Shown here piece by piece: positions 39,912 to 48,087 of a stretch of DNA of 64,000 bases (the stretch's first letter is position 1; every line of letters starts with the position of its first letter). The DNA comes from RGIG2206 sp045579085 (GTDB lineage: Bacteria > Bacillota > Clostridia > Oscillospirales > Acutalibacteraceae). The position numbers and the translations under genes were made by a program. A model generated the notes under the pieces. It had not been told where the DNA came from. It saw nothing but the letters and a program-made list of their open reading frames with translations, and did not search any database. The stretch is from NCBI GenBank assembly GCA_045579085.1, contig JAZNLO010000001.1, positions 1-64,000 of the forward strand. Direction: 5' to 3'.

Positions 39912-40382
39912 ATGAATACACACATTTGTTGTTTTATCGGTCATAGGGAAATAAATGAAACTGAGCAATTAAAATCAAAACTTAACGAAATAATCGAAAA
40001 ACTAATTGTTGATGAGGGGGTCGACACCTTTCTTTTTGGCAGCAAGAGCCGCTTTGATAGCCTATGCCTTGAACTCGTAACCGAACTAAAAGAAAAATAC
40101 CCACATATAAAACGGGTTTATGTAAGGGCGGAGTACCCGTATATTAGTGCTGAATACAAAAGCTACCTCTTGGAAAGCTACGAGGACACCTATTACCCCG
40201 AAAAGATACTCAACTCAGGCAGAGCGGCTTATGTTGAGCGCAACTGCGAAATGATAAATAACAGTCATTTTTGCATCGTGTATTGTGATGAGCAAAACGC
40301 ACCTGTTTCTCGTAAAAGCGGCGCCAAAGCCGCGCTTGAATATGCGATAAGGCTTCAAAAAGAAATTATCCGTTTTCCTTGA
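39912..40382 (+). CDS. SLOG-family (DUF1273/YpsA-like) protein
   Basis: A 156-residue protein with the pattern of SLOG-type Rossmann-like nucleotide- or ligand-binding proteins: CCFIGHREI at the N-terminus, a central GVDTFLFGSKSRFDSLCLELVTELK block, IKRVYVRAEYPY, then YVERNCEMINNSHFCIVYCDE and a final SGAKAALEYA segment. Relatives occur as free-standing proteins in phages, mobile elements and clostridial chromosomes; SLOG domains are proposed sensors of nucleotide ligands in conflict systems. Its ATG has AAAGGAAG upstream. The divergent XRE gene is the probable regulator. No nuclease or membrane effector is fused to it. Confidence 0.75.
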   Translation: MNTHICCFIGHREINETEQLKSKLNEIIEKLIVDEGVDTFLFGSKSRFDSLCLELVTELKEKYPHIKRVYVRAEYPYISAEYKSYLLESYEDTYYPEKILNSGRAAYVERNCEMINNSHFCIVYCDEQNAPVSRKSGAKAALEYAIRLQKEIIRFP

Positions 40383-40408
40383 TAAAGGGCGGTTGACTAT
40401 GTTATAAT
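40379..40408 (+). promoter_or_regulatory. Promoter for the membrane-protein gene at 40443
   Basis: TTGATA (40379-40384), 18 bases, TATAAT (40403-40408). The -35 overlaps the stop codon of the SLOG gene. Confidence 0.55.
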
Positions 40409-40442
40409 ATGTTCACCTAATAATATACGGAGAATTAAGTAA

Positions 40443-41141
40443 ATGGAAGAGAATAAGTTTAGGTGCAAGGCAGAGGTTGAAGCGGCGTATGTTGCGCCCG
40501 AAAAGCAAGAGACTCTGCGCCCGAAAACGTTTAAGGAAAAGATACAAAACTACTGGTATCATTACAAGTGGCACACAATCATCATCGGCTTTATAGCAGT
40601 GGTGTTTGGCGTAACGTTTATCCAGTTCATCACCAAAACAGAGCCTGATTACATTGTTATGACGGCATTTGATAAGTATATGCCGTACTCGGTTACTCAG
40701 ACGATGAGCGAGTATCTATCTAACTTCGGCGAAGACGTCAACGGCGACGGTGAGGTTGTGGTGCAGATTTACGATATATCCACCAGTGTAGACAGTCAGA
40801 TTCAGCAGTCCAACTCGGCAAAGCTGATGGCTGAGCTGCAAAACGGCGAGATAATGCTGTTTATAGTTGATGACTATTATTTCGACAAGCTGAACTCGTT
40901 AGAGGTGTTCGATAAGCTCAGCTTAGGCGATGCTAAAGACGGCTATGCTTATAATCTGTTCGGCACAACGTTTGCTGATGCGATTAATACTATCGAGCCT
41001 GAGTATGTTGTGAACGATTTTTATATTGCAAAGCGAGTTGTTAAGGGCACAAGCTTTGAAAAGATAGAGAAAAGCGTGAAATCTGAGAAAGAATCGCTTG
41101 CTCTTTTGGATAAGTTTATCGCTTCTTTAAAGGAATCTTAA
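40443..41141 (+). CDS. Single-span membrane protein of unknown function
   Basis: A 232-residue protein with an acidic cytoplasmic N-terminus, a membrane-proximal WYHYKWHT motif, one transmembrane helix (about residues 44-62) and an extracytoplasmic domain of about 165 residues. That domain contains DVNGDGEVVVQIYDIS, an EF-hand-like acidic loop that could bind calcium. I do not recognise the family. The layout, with YHYKWHT before the helix, resembles hypothetical proteins of gut clostridia (recollection only). The start has CGGAG upstream, and a terminator hairpin follows. Confidence 0.65.
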   Translation: MEENKFRCKAEVEAAYVAPEKQETLRPKTFKEKIQNYWYHYKWHTIIIGFIAVVFGVTFIQFITKTEPDYIVMTAFDKYMPYSVTQTMSEYLSNFGEDVNGDGEVVVQIYDISTSVDSQIQQSNSAKLMAELQNGEIMLFIVDDYYFDKLNSLEVFDKLSLGDAKDGYAYNLFGTTFADAINTIEPEYVVNDFYIAKRVVKGTSFEKIEKSVKSEKESLALLDKFIASLKES

Positions 41142-41154
41142 AATTATAAAAAGC

Positions 41155-41184
41155 AAAGGCGCACCTGATTTAAGGTGCGCCTTT
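41155..41184. terminator. Terminator between the membrane-protein gene and the holin
   Basis: Perfect 12-bp stem AAAGGCGCACCT / AGGTGCGCCTTT with a six-base loop; the minus strand continues TTTGCTTTTT, so it best serves the phage-like cassette. Confidence 0.82.
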
Positions 41185-41195
41185 AAAGCAGACAT

Positions 41196-41591
41196 TTATT
41201 TATCGTTTTCGCTACTTAACTGTGATAGAATTTCTCTTATCTTCTTTGGGATAGGGATACCGAGGGCAGCGGCATTTTCAACAATGCTGATGCCCTCGTT
41301 TGCTATGTAAAAATAGGCTGTCAGGGTGCGGAAGGTCCAGTGGCCGTTGTTTATGAGTCTGTCAAGCATGACGCTCAGCATTATTATAAGAAGGATACAG
41401 CCTTTTTTTGCCAGCCCTTTGAAGCCTATTGAAGACGATAATTGCTTATTCGATATTGCAAGAGCCACCCCTGAGATATAGTCGGCTGCCATAAGGCAAA
41501 TCAGTGCTTTCAGGGGCAGGTCCCAGCCGCCGAATGCAACGGTAGTAGCAGTTCCGAGCAAGGCGACGGCTGAATTAAAATAATATTTCAT
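41196..41591 (-). CDS. Phage-type holin (holin 4 / toxin-secretion holin family)
   Basis: A 131-residue protein with three to four hydrophobic helices and a charged, hydrophilic C-terminus (KKIREILSQLSSENDK), the pattern of the Bacteriophage_holin_4 / TIGR01593 family. The conserved core LKALICLMAADYISGVALAISNK is clear. Holins make membrane holes that let endolysins or toxins out. The ATG at 41591 overlaps the TAA of the amidase gene by one base (TAATG), the usual endolysin-holin coupling. It is the last gene of the cassette. Confidence 0.88.
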   Translation of the reverse strand: MKYYFNSAVALLGTATTVAFGGWDLPLKALICLMAADYISGVALAISNKQLSSSIGFKGLAKKGCILLIIMLSVMLDRLINNGHWTFRTLTAYFYIANEGISIVENAAALGIPIPKKIREILSQLSSENDK

Positions 41592-42361
41592 TAAACTCCG
41601 AGCAGGCTCTTCCAAGTGTTTAGCCCAACTGCACCGTCAGCGCTCAGTCCGTGAGCTAACTGATAAGCCTTTATCGCTTTGTCGGTGACAGGGCCACACT
41701 TGCCGTCGGCAGTTACGCCTATAAGCCTTTGCACAAGCGTTGTAAGCGACTCATAGAGGTAGGCAGAGCGTTTTTTTACGATTGCTTTTTTTGCAACCTT
41801 TGCACACTCGTTACCCCATATTCCGTCTGACCCGAATTTTTTAAAAGTGAATCCGTCTGCTATAGCCGCCAGTTGAAAGCTCTTAACGAGGTTTTCGGTT
41901 GGCGGTGATTTTTGTTCTTCATCTATGCTCAGCATCTCGCTGAGTGGGAAGTTTTTGCCTGGACACGCAGTGGCGTTTATACTGCTGTGGGGCACAACTG
42001 AAGCGGTGCTTAGCCCGTATTTTGAAAGCAAGCAGGCGATGAGCGCCTTGCCGGAGGCAAGTTGGGCGTCGGGCATTGCTTCAGTTTCAAAGTTTCCCTC
42101 AAAGCATATTCCGATAGAGATGCTGTTTGCGCCGTAGGCGTGCGCCCCGACGGTGTCCTCAGGTCGTCCTCTGTAAACGGAGCCGTCTTTTCGCACCAAG
42201 AAGTGATATCCGATTCCTGCCCAGTTTTTGCTCAGGTGCCAGGAATGAATGTCGTGACAGGTGCTTATTTTTGCGGCTGCGTGGTGAACAACTATCTTTG
42301 AGGTTTTCTTACGCCTCGCAAGGCTGCCGTTCCATTTGTAGTCAACATCAGTGATTCTCAT
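41591..42361 (-). CDS. N-acetylmuramoyl-L-alanine amidase, endolysin type
   Basis: A 256-residue Amidase_2 (PGRP-like) enzyme that cleaves the amide between MurNAc and L-Ala. The zinc residues are visible in VVHHAAA, PHSSINATACPG and the tyrosine region GIGYHFLVRKDG. The C-terminal 110 residues hold two peptidoglycan-binding repeats (the second DGKCGPVTDKAIKAYQ with AVGLNTWKSLLG). There is no signal peptide, so it would need the adjacent holin to reach the wall, as phage endolysins do. Its start overlaps the end of the upstream small gene by 14 bases. Confidence 0.92.
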   Translation of the reverse strand: MRITDVDYKWNGSLARRKKTSKIVVHHAAAKISTCHDIHSWHLSKNWAGIGYHFLVRKDGSVYRGRPEDTVGAHAYGANSISIGICFEGNFETEAMPDAQLASGKALIACLLSKYGLSTASVVPHSSINATACPGKNFPLSEMLSIDEEQKSPPTENLVKSFQLAAIADGFTFKKFGSDGIWGNECAKVAKKAIVKKRSAYLYESLTTLVQRLIGVTADGKCGPVTDKAIKAYQLAHGLSADGAVGLNTWKSLLGV

Positions 42362-42575
42362 CTTCGTTCACCTTGTTGTTTTCGAGCAGTTTTTTTGCGA
42401 TTTGGCGAACTTCGGACATATTTTTGGCGGTTGAGATATCCTCAAGGAACTGTTCAACCAGTGATTTTTCATTTGTACCGGTTGATTTAGTTTCAGGCAT
42501 TTGGAATTTTGCCAATTCCTTTTCCATATCCGAGTTTATTTCCATAACCTCTCCGTTATAAATCATTTTATTCAT
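42348..42575 (-). CDS. Small acidic protein of the phage-like cassette
   Basis: A 75-residue, acidic, helical protein without recognised domains. It starts with ATG overlapping the TGA of the upstream gene (ATGA) and overlaps the amidase start downstream, so it is translated as part of the cassette. Short proteins of this size often sit between tail-fibre and lysis genes in clostridial phages (position-based inference). Confidence 0.65.
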   Translation of the reverse strand: MNKMIYNGEVMEINSDMEKELAKFQMPETKSTGTNEKSLVEQFLEDISTAKNMSEVRQIAKKLLENNKVNEDENH

Positions 42576-43153
42576 AAGTCGCTGACCTCCTTGACGAGTC
42601 CCCAGATTTCATAGGTGGTGTCTTCTTCAAAGCCTCCCACTGTGTTGCCGTCAGCGTCAACAGAGGTTCTGCAGGTTATTCTTATTGCGTTTGACTCAAG
42701 CTCGTCTGACGCTGCGCCACTGAAATTGTAATGCAAGGGGTGCATATTCTGAAGCGCGTGGTCGCCGATAGGCTTGCCGTTACCTACGTACCAGAAGCCC
42801 TGAAACATACCGTTAGAGCCGTCGGCTATGAGCTGACCGTGATTTATGTATGAGTATGAGCTTGCGTCCATCATCTGATTGGAAAATGTAACATACTTAA
42901 CATACGGATAATTCTTCGCAGAGCGGTCCATATTTAACAGCTGAACGAATATATTGCATTTTTGCTTGTCAACTCTCTTTGGCGCGGTATATTTAAACGC
43001 AACGCCGTAGAAGTTGCGGTGAGCACCGTTTACGTTGTCAACGATGATGTTGCTCACTCTTTCGCTGACTGTGCCCTCTGCAACCTTAACCCATCTGTAC
43101 TTTGGCACTACAAGGGCATCAAGAGCGACATAATTACCATTTATAAGTCCCAT
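42572..43153 (-). CDS. Phage-like structural protein of unknown function
   Basis: A 193-residue soluble protein, rich in aromatic residues and predicted strands (YVKYVTFSNQMMDASSYSYINHGQ, and FQGFWYVGNG). I do not recognise a family. Its place between the fibre-like gene and the lysis genes suggests a tail-tip or fibre-associated role (inference). Strong ribosome-binding site AAGGAGGTCAAATT before the ATG. Confidence 0.65.
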   Translation of the reverse strand: MGLINGNYVALDALVVPKYRWVKVAEGTVSERVSNIIVDNVNGAHRNFYGVAFKYTAPKRVDKQKCNIFVQLLNMDRSAKNYPYVKYVTFSNQMMDASSYSYINHGQLIADGSNGMFQGFWYVGNGKPIGDHALQNMHPLHYNFSGAASDELESNAIRITCRTSVDADGNTVGGFEEDTTYEIWGLVKEVSDL

Positions 43154-43165
43154 AATTTGACCTCC

Positions 43166-44230
43166 TTAGTAGTCTGTGGGCGTGGACATAATTTTCCAGC
43201 CTTGCCAGCTGTTATCAGCCGGATTGGAATGGTCATTAGAATAGATATTTATCCATCTTCTGCCATAGATTGGTGAAACTTCTGTCAGCGTTACGATGGC
43301 TGCGGTGTTTTCGTCAAGGCACATAAGCGGGTCTCTTATGGCTACGAAGCCATCAACGGCAGGACTGTTTGCAGACTCAGAGGTCACGCGGTGCTTATAA
43401 AGGTTGACATCTGCCGACGGGTCGTTTTTGTCGAGCTTAAGAGCATCGTCAAGGTGAGCAGAGGTAATGTGATTGTGAATAATATAGTTTACAACCTTGT
43501 TTAGAACTTCTGCTGCTTCGAAAAGGGTGGTGTCGTCTGTGAAGATGCAGTAGCAGTCGTCAAACGTTTTGCCGTCAGCAAGCTGAGCACTGTACTCTGC
43601 CTTTGTGCCTATCCAGAAATAGATAAAGTTGCCGTTGTTCTGATTGATAACAGCGGTGGGCTTTGTTTGCACAGAGTTGATAATGGTCATAATCTTGTCT
43701 GTGTTATAAAGCACCTCTTCGGCACTTGCTGAGGCTGTTTTTGCAAAGTTGAGCACTTGCTCTGCCTCGCTTATAAGGGCAGGGAGGTTTTCAATCCCTT
43801 TTACTGTTTGCTCAGCGCGTGCCGCACTGCTTTCGGCTTGATTTGCAAGCTTTGTTACAGCGTTTACATATTGCTCGTATGCAGACGGAGTAGGCGACTG
43901 AGGCACAGAGGCTTCGTTTATACCGCTTTCAACAACCTGAAACGAGGTGCCGATTACAGTGGAAAGTGTGCCCTCTTTGATACCAAACAGGGATATTTTA
44001 ACCACGCCCGGCTCGGTGATACATTCCCAAGGGATACTGTATTTCACGCCTGAAACAATGTTTGCCAAATGCACTGTTTTGCCGTTGCCGTCAAAAATTG
44101 CTGTGACAGCGTACTGCTCCCAAAAGCTGTCCAGCTCAAACATAACGCTCGGCTTGTTTTTGCTTCCTGAGGGCAACGGTGAGCCGTCAACTACGTGCAG
44201 ACTTGTGCTGTCTGCTGCTATGATAAGCAT
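43166..44230 (-). CDS. Phage tail-fibre / baseplate-upper-protein-like (BppU-type N-terminus)
   Basis: A 354-residue protein. The N-terminal 115 residues resemble the BppU baseplate domain (a short beta-sandwich with FELDSFWEQYAVTAIF and VKISLFGIKEGTLSTVIGTSF). A helical coiled-coil linker follows (about 125-190, repeated Ala/Gln/Glu with AESSAARAEQTVKG), then a beta-rich C-terminal tip (about 200-354). This matches receptor-binding fibres of tailed phages. The ATG at 44230 is chosen because GGAGG lies directly before it; a longer reading to 44323 would cover the terminator of the next operon. It is the first gene of the cassette. Confidence 0.78.
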   Translation of the reverse strand: MLIIAADSTSLHVVDGSPLPSGSKNKPSVMFELDSFWEQYAVTAIFDGNGKTVHLANIVSGVKYSIPWECITEPGVVKISLFGIKEGTLSTVIGTSFQVVESGINEASVPQSPTPSAYEQYVNAVTKLANQAESSAARAEQTVKGIENLPALISEAEQVLNFAKTASASAEEVLYNTDKIMTIINSVQTKPTAVINQNNGNFIYFWIGTKAEYSAQLADGKTFDDCYCIFTDDTTLFEAAEVLNKVVNYIIHNHITSAHLDDALKLDKNDPSADVNLYKHRVTSESANSPAVDGFVAIRDPLMCLDENTAAIVTLTEVSPIYGRRWINIYSNDHSNPADNSWQGWKIMSTPTDY

Positions 44231-44244
44231 ATTTTGCCTCCTTT

Positions 44245-44274
44245 TTATAACATTCGCTCCCATAATAAATGCAA
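44245..44274 (-). promoter_or_regulatory. Possible promoter of the phage-like cassette
   Basis: Minus strand TTGCAT (44269-44274), 18 bases, TTATAA (44245-44250), starting right after the T-tract of the upstream terminator. It implies that the cassette has its own transcript. Confidence 0.4.
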
Positions 44275-44317
44275 AAAAATCACACTGTTGCAGCAACCAG
44301 GGCAACAATGTGATTTT
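44270..44317 (-). terminator. Terminator of the glycosyltransferase operon
   Basis: Sixteen-bp stem (AAAATCACACTGTTGC with GCAACAATGTGATTTT, one mismatch); the minus strand ends in seven T residues. Confidence 0.88.
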
Positions 44318-44333
44318 AAACATAAAGATTAAT

Positions 44334-45290
44334 TTATTTTTTTAGGAAGATTTCAGTGATGTATTTCGGCCTGTTCTTTACTTCGCTGAAAATCTTGCCG
44401 ATATAACAGCCGATTATGCCGATACAGAAAAGCTGTATTCCGCCAAGCAACCAGATTGACGCAACGATTGCTGTCCAACCTGCAACAGTGCTTTCAAAGC
44501 AGAGCTTGCTGACAAGGGCATAAACAAGTCCTAAAACGCTGAGGAATGAGATTACGATTCCAACGTTTGAAATGATTGTAAGCGGCTTAACGCTGAATGA
44601 GGTTATTCCGTCGATGGCAAAGGAAACCATTTTTTTGAAAGGATATTTTGATTCGCCTGCGAAACGCTCGTGGCGGTCATAGTAGACGATGTCGCTTTTG
44701 TATCCGATATCGGGAATCATGCCTCGTAGGAAAATATTGCTCTCGTCATACTTGCTGAGAGCATCAAGCGCTCTGCGACTCATAAGACGGTAGTCTGCGT
44801 GGTTAGGTAGAATTTCAGTGCCGAGCAGACGCATAAATTTGTAAAACATTCTGGCAGACGAGCGCTTGAATGCGGTGTCCTTCTTGCGCTGCTTTCTTAC
44901 ACCGTATACAATATCGCAGCCGTTTGTGTACTTTTCAATAAAGAGGTCAAGCACTTCGATATCGTCTTGCAAATCGGCATCCATAGATATTACGCAGTCG
45001 GCGTGCTCACGAGCGGTCATCAGTCCTGCCAAAAGGGCACGCTGATGACCGCGATTGTGCGCTAACTTCATAGCGCATACGCGGTCTTGCGACGTAAAGG
45101 CTTGCTCAAGGATTAGCCACGTGTCGTCCTTGCTGCCGTCGTCTACAAAAAGGATTCTGCTATCTTTAGAGATGATGCCGTCAGTTTCCATACGGCTAAG
45201 CTTGTCCGAAACACGATTTATTGTTTCGGACAGCACATCTTGCTCATTGTAACAGGGAATAACAAGGTATAGAATTGGTTTGTTATTCAT
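44334..45290 (-). CDS. Polyprenyl-phosphate glycosyltransferase, GT2 family (GtrB-like)
   Basis: A 318-residue GT2 glycosyltransferase that transfers a sugar from a nucleotide to undecaprenyl phosphate. The catalytic domain has VIPCYNEQ, VDDGSKDDT and the metal-binding SMDADLQDD; two C-terminal transmembrane helices (about 240-300) place it in the GtrB/YkoT group. The lipid-linked sugar is then usually used by a membrane GT-C enzyme outside the cell. The overlapping upstream gene encodes such a protein, a YfhO homologue. Start and stop overlap by eight bases, so the two are coupled. Confidence 0.92.
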   Translation of the reverse strand: MNNKPILYLVIPCYNEQDVLSETINRVSDKLSRMETDGIISKDSRILFVDDGSKDDTWLILEQAFTSQDRVCAMKLAHNRGHQRALLAGLMTAREHADCVISMDADLQDDIEVLDLFIEKYTNGCDIVYGVRKQRKKDTAFKRSSARMFYKFMRLLGTEILPNHADYRLMSRRALDALSKYDESNIFLRGMIPDIGYKSDIVYYDRHERFAGESKYPFKKMVSFAIDGITSFSVKPLTIISNVGIVISFLSVLGLVYALVSKLCFESTVAGWTAIVASIWLLGGIQLFCIGIIGCYIGKIFSEVKNRPKYITEIFLKK

Positions 45291-47973
45291 CGTCGTCCTC
45301 CGTGATTTCTATGTCGGACAGGTCAATGTCCGGTATTTCAAAGTTTTCGTCATCGAAAATCAGTTCTGGCTCAGAGTTTTGCTCAGAGATTGCTTCAGCC
45401 TCAGCGTCTGCCTTAACTTCTGCTTCCTCGTTTTTTTCACCTGACTCCACACTCTCGTTGTATGCGAGCTCTGCGGCATCAAATTCAGCCCATTTGCTTT
45501 CAAGCTCAGCTCTGTACGGGTCACACACCGTCATGCAGTCGGGGTGATGCTTTTTATATAAAGAGAACAAAAGCAGATATACGGCAAATACTACAATCGA
45601 GGCGATAGTAAGCGTTATGCCGAGCTTGAGACCGGGCGTGTAATAATTAAACCTTATGGTGTGAGTGCCCTCAGGCACAGCAACAGCCATAAAACCGATA
45701 TTAGCTTTTATTACGTCTGCTTTCTTGCCGTCAACAGTTACGCTCCAGCCCTCATCATAAGGCACGGAATAAAAGACGAGGTTTTCTCTATCGAGCGTTA
45801 CCTCAGCGGTAAAGCCATTGTTGTCAATATGAATGGTGTTGCCCTTAGAGGTGGCGCGCCTTTCCTCGCAGGATTCGATGTAGCCTGTGTTACCGAAGCC
45901 GCCGTTAAAGTAGAGCGAGTCATCTGTTATTTCAGTAAGAATGGACGAGTACTTTTTGATATCCTTTCTATCGAGCACAATCGCCTTGAGCATAACGCCT
46001 GCCTCGTTGCAATCGTATTGCTCTTGAACTGTTTTTGCTGATATGCAGTAGTCATAGGTGAAGCCATAGGGGATATAGTAATCGTTTTTAAAGATTGCGT
46101 GGTCGTTTTCATTTCTAACATAGCTCCAGCCGGGCATAGTACCGATTAAGTCGGGATTGATATCGGGCGTTGTGAAGCTGGGCTCCTCGTTGTAATCGAG
46201 AAGATACCTTACGCTGAGCAATCCTCTGATTTCGTGATTGGTTGTATCGGGACGGGAGCCAACGCTGCGCTCAACACCAACGAAGTCGTAGAAGTCGAAC
46301 ACGCTTTTTGGAACTATTGAATGGAAAGCCTGAATAGTGGGGAAGCCCAGATACATAGCGGTGTTGTCAGTGCCCTCGTACACATCAACTCTTTCGCCCT
46401 CGTTAATATCAAGGTTGATAGAGCCGTTTATGAGGTTGTCGATGAGGTAATCCTCGTCGTTAGAGTGGGTTTTACCCCAACCGATATGAATGCCCGAATA
46501 AAGCACAGTGATTGCGCATAAAGCGCCAACACAGGCACGCCAGAAAACGTTTGAGCGTGCGTTTATCTCGCTTATACGCTTGCCAAGAGGCACTTCGTCT
46601 TTGCGCTTTGCTATATTTGAGCGGTACAGCATCAGCAGTAGGAAGACAACCAAAGAGAATATCGCAATCAGGCACTCAACCCAGAATCTTACGGTGAAGA
46701 AGTTGCCCTCTTGAGCCTCTTTGAAAAGGCCGAACTTTGAGAAGCCGTCCTCCGCTGTGTGCAAACTGGGCATAAGTCCGACAACGAGGGTTATCGCAAC
46801 GGTGATACCGATGCTCCAGCGGAACGCACTTGCCCAGTTGATATCGGGCTCCTCGAGAGCCTGAGCGGAAACAAGCGCCATAATAAGTATGGGCATATAG
46901 AACCAGCGAGCGTAGTATGAATAGTTAAACATATAAAACGCGCTGTTTAAAAACGGCACAAGCGCCATTATCATACAGGTTGTGAGCATACGCTTTTGCC
47001 AGGTGCACTTCTTGTTCTGCAGCCAGGCGATAACACCTGTCATACTGAACAGGGGCAGCCAAGCGCTCATTGATGACCACTGGTATCCGTTGTTCGGGAA
47101 GAACACCAGTCGGGCAGGGTTGTCAGGCGGGAAGAACAGCGACTGAATAACGTTGTAGAACACCTGCGGCTCGCTGTAAATAACAGCATCCCAACCGACA
47201 AGGTAGCCGTTAACACGCGACATATCCGAGATTGCAAGGTACGAGGGCAGAAGTAAGAACGCCGCCATAATAACGCCGAGTACAGCCTCGAAAACAAGCC
47301 ACGCAAAACGGGCAAACGTGAGTTTCCAGCTCTTTGAAATGAGCTTTATAAACCAGTATATTATGAGGAAAACAACCATTCCGCAGAAGAAGAAATAGTT
47401 GCTTACAGCCGTCACGCAAACCATAAAGGCGAAGAAGCCTCTGCGGTTTTTTGTTACAAGTTGGTCGAAGGATAAAAGTAAAAGCGGGAAGAAAACGATG
47501 GCTTCGTGGAAATGGTTAAAGAAAACGTTATACACGGCAAAGCCTGAAAAAGCGTAAAGCAGAGCGCCTATCAGAGCGTTATGGGTGTGCCTTGTGTATT
47601 GACGGATATAGCAGTATGCAGTAAGGCTTGCGCAAGCAAACTTGAGCATAAGCAGAGGCCCCATCAGGTACGGCACAAAGCTATTGGGGAACGGTATTGT
47701 GAGCCAGAAAAACGGACTTCCCAACATATAGAAACTGTAAGAGCCGATGAAGTTTACACCTAAGTCAGTGTTCCAGTTCCAGAAAAGGTTACCGCTTTTA
47801 ACCGCTTGATGAGCAAGACGATAAAAGGGTATCTGTTGCACGTTGAAATCGCCGTAATAGAGAAAATATCCTCTGTCGACTATCATAAATATGCCCAGAA
47901 AGAGCCCTGAGATAAGCAAGCCCAGTAAAAACGACTGCAGATATCTCTCTTTCTGCTTTGGAGCAAGTAGCAT
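45283..47973 (-). CDS. YfhO-family multi-span membrane protein (GT-C-like)
   Basis: An 896-residue membrane protein with about twelve transmembrane helices in the first 490 residues, a large extracytoplasmic domain (about 510-790), a final helix and a very acidic cytoplasmic tail rich in Asp/Glu. It belongs to the YfhO family, in which Listeria and Bacillus members glycosylate lipoteichoic or wall teichoic acids using lipid-linked sugars. The first loop has the acidic residues typical of GT-C enzymes (DFNVQQIPFYRL). With the overlapping GT2 it forms a two-gene glycosylation module; which sugar is added is unknown. Confidence 0.88.
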   Translation of the reverse strand: MLLAPKQKERYLQSFLLGLLISGLFLGIFMIVDRGYFLYYGDFNVQQIPFYRLAHQAVKSGNLFWNWNTDLGVNFIGSYSFYMLGSPFFWLTIPFPNSFVPYLMGPLLMLKFACASLTAYCYIRQYTRHTHNALIGALLYAFSGFAVYNVFFNHFHEAIVFFPLLLLSFDQLVTKNRRGFFAFMVCVTAVSNYFFFCGMVVFLIIYWFIKLISKSWKLTFARFAWLVFEAVLGVIMAAFLLLPSYLAISDMSRVNGYLVGWDAVIYSEPQVFYNVIQSLFFPPDNPARLVFFPNNGYQWSSMSAWLPLFSMTGVIAWLQNKKCTWQKRMLTTCMIMALVPFLNSAFYMFNYSYYARWFYMPILIMALVSAQALEEPDINWASAFRWSIGITVAITLVVGLMPSLHTAEDGFSKFGLFKEAQEGNFFTVRFWVECLIAIFSLVVFLLLMLYRSNIAKRKDEVPLGKRISEINARSNVFWRACVGALCAITVLYSGIHIGWGKTHSNDEDYLIDNLINGSINLDINEGERVDVYEGTDNTAMYLGFPTIQAFHSIVPKSVFDFYDFVGVERSVGSRPDTTNHEIRGLLSVRYLLDYNEEPSFTTPDINPDLIGTMPGWSYVRNENDHAIFKNDYYIPYGFTYDYCISAKTVQEQYDCNEAGVMLKAIVLDRKDIKKYSSILTEITDDSLYFNGGFGNTGYIESCEERRATSKGNTIHIDNNGFTAEVTLDRENLVFYSVPYDEGWSVTVDGKKADVIKANIGFMAVAVPEGTHTIRFNYYTPGLKLGITLTIASIVVFAVYLLLFSLYKKHHPDCMTVCDPYRAELESKWAEFDAAELAYNESVESGEKNEEAEVKADAEAEAISEQNSEPELIFDDENFEIPDIDLSDIEITEDDDE

Positions 47974-48009
47974 AATTTAAGCCTCCGTTTTATCAATAAG
48001 TAAATCCCG

Positions 48010-48039
48010 TTGACTTATTATACCAAATAAAGTTATAAT
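48010..48039 (+). promoter_or_regulatory. Promoter of the HD-nucleotidase gene
   Basis: TTGACT (48010-48015), 18 bases, TATAAT (48034-48039), 48 bases before the ATG. Confidence 0.6.
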
Positions 48040-48087
48040 AATAAAGCATAATCTTGTAAATAATTTGTTTTTAATTGGAGGCGGCAT

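Noticed and set aside
41196..44230. Complete prophage
   Set aside because: No integrase, repressor-operator region of lambda type, terminase, portal, capsid, tail-tube or attachment repeats were found; only fibre and lysis genes are present.
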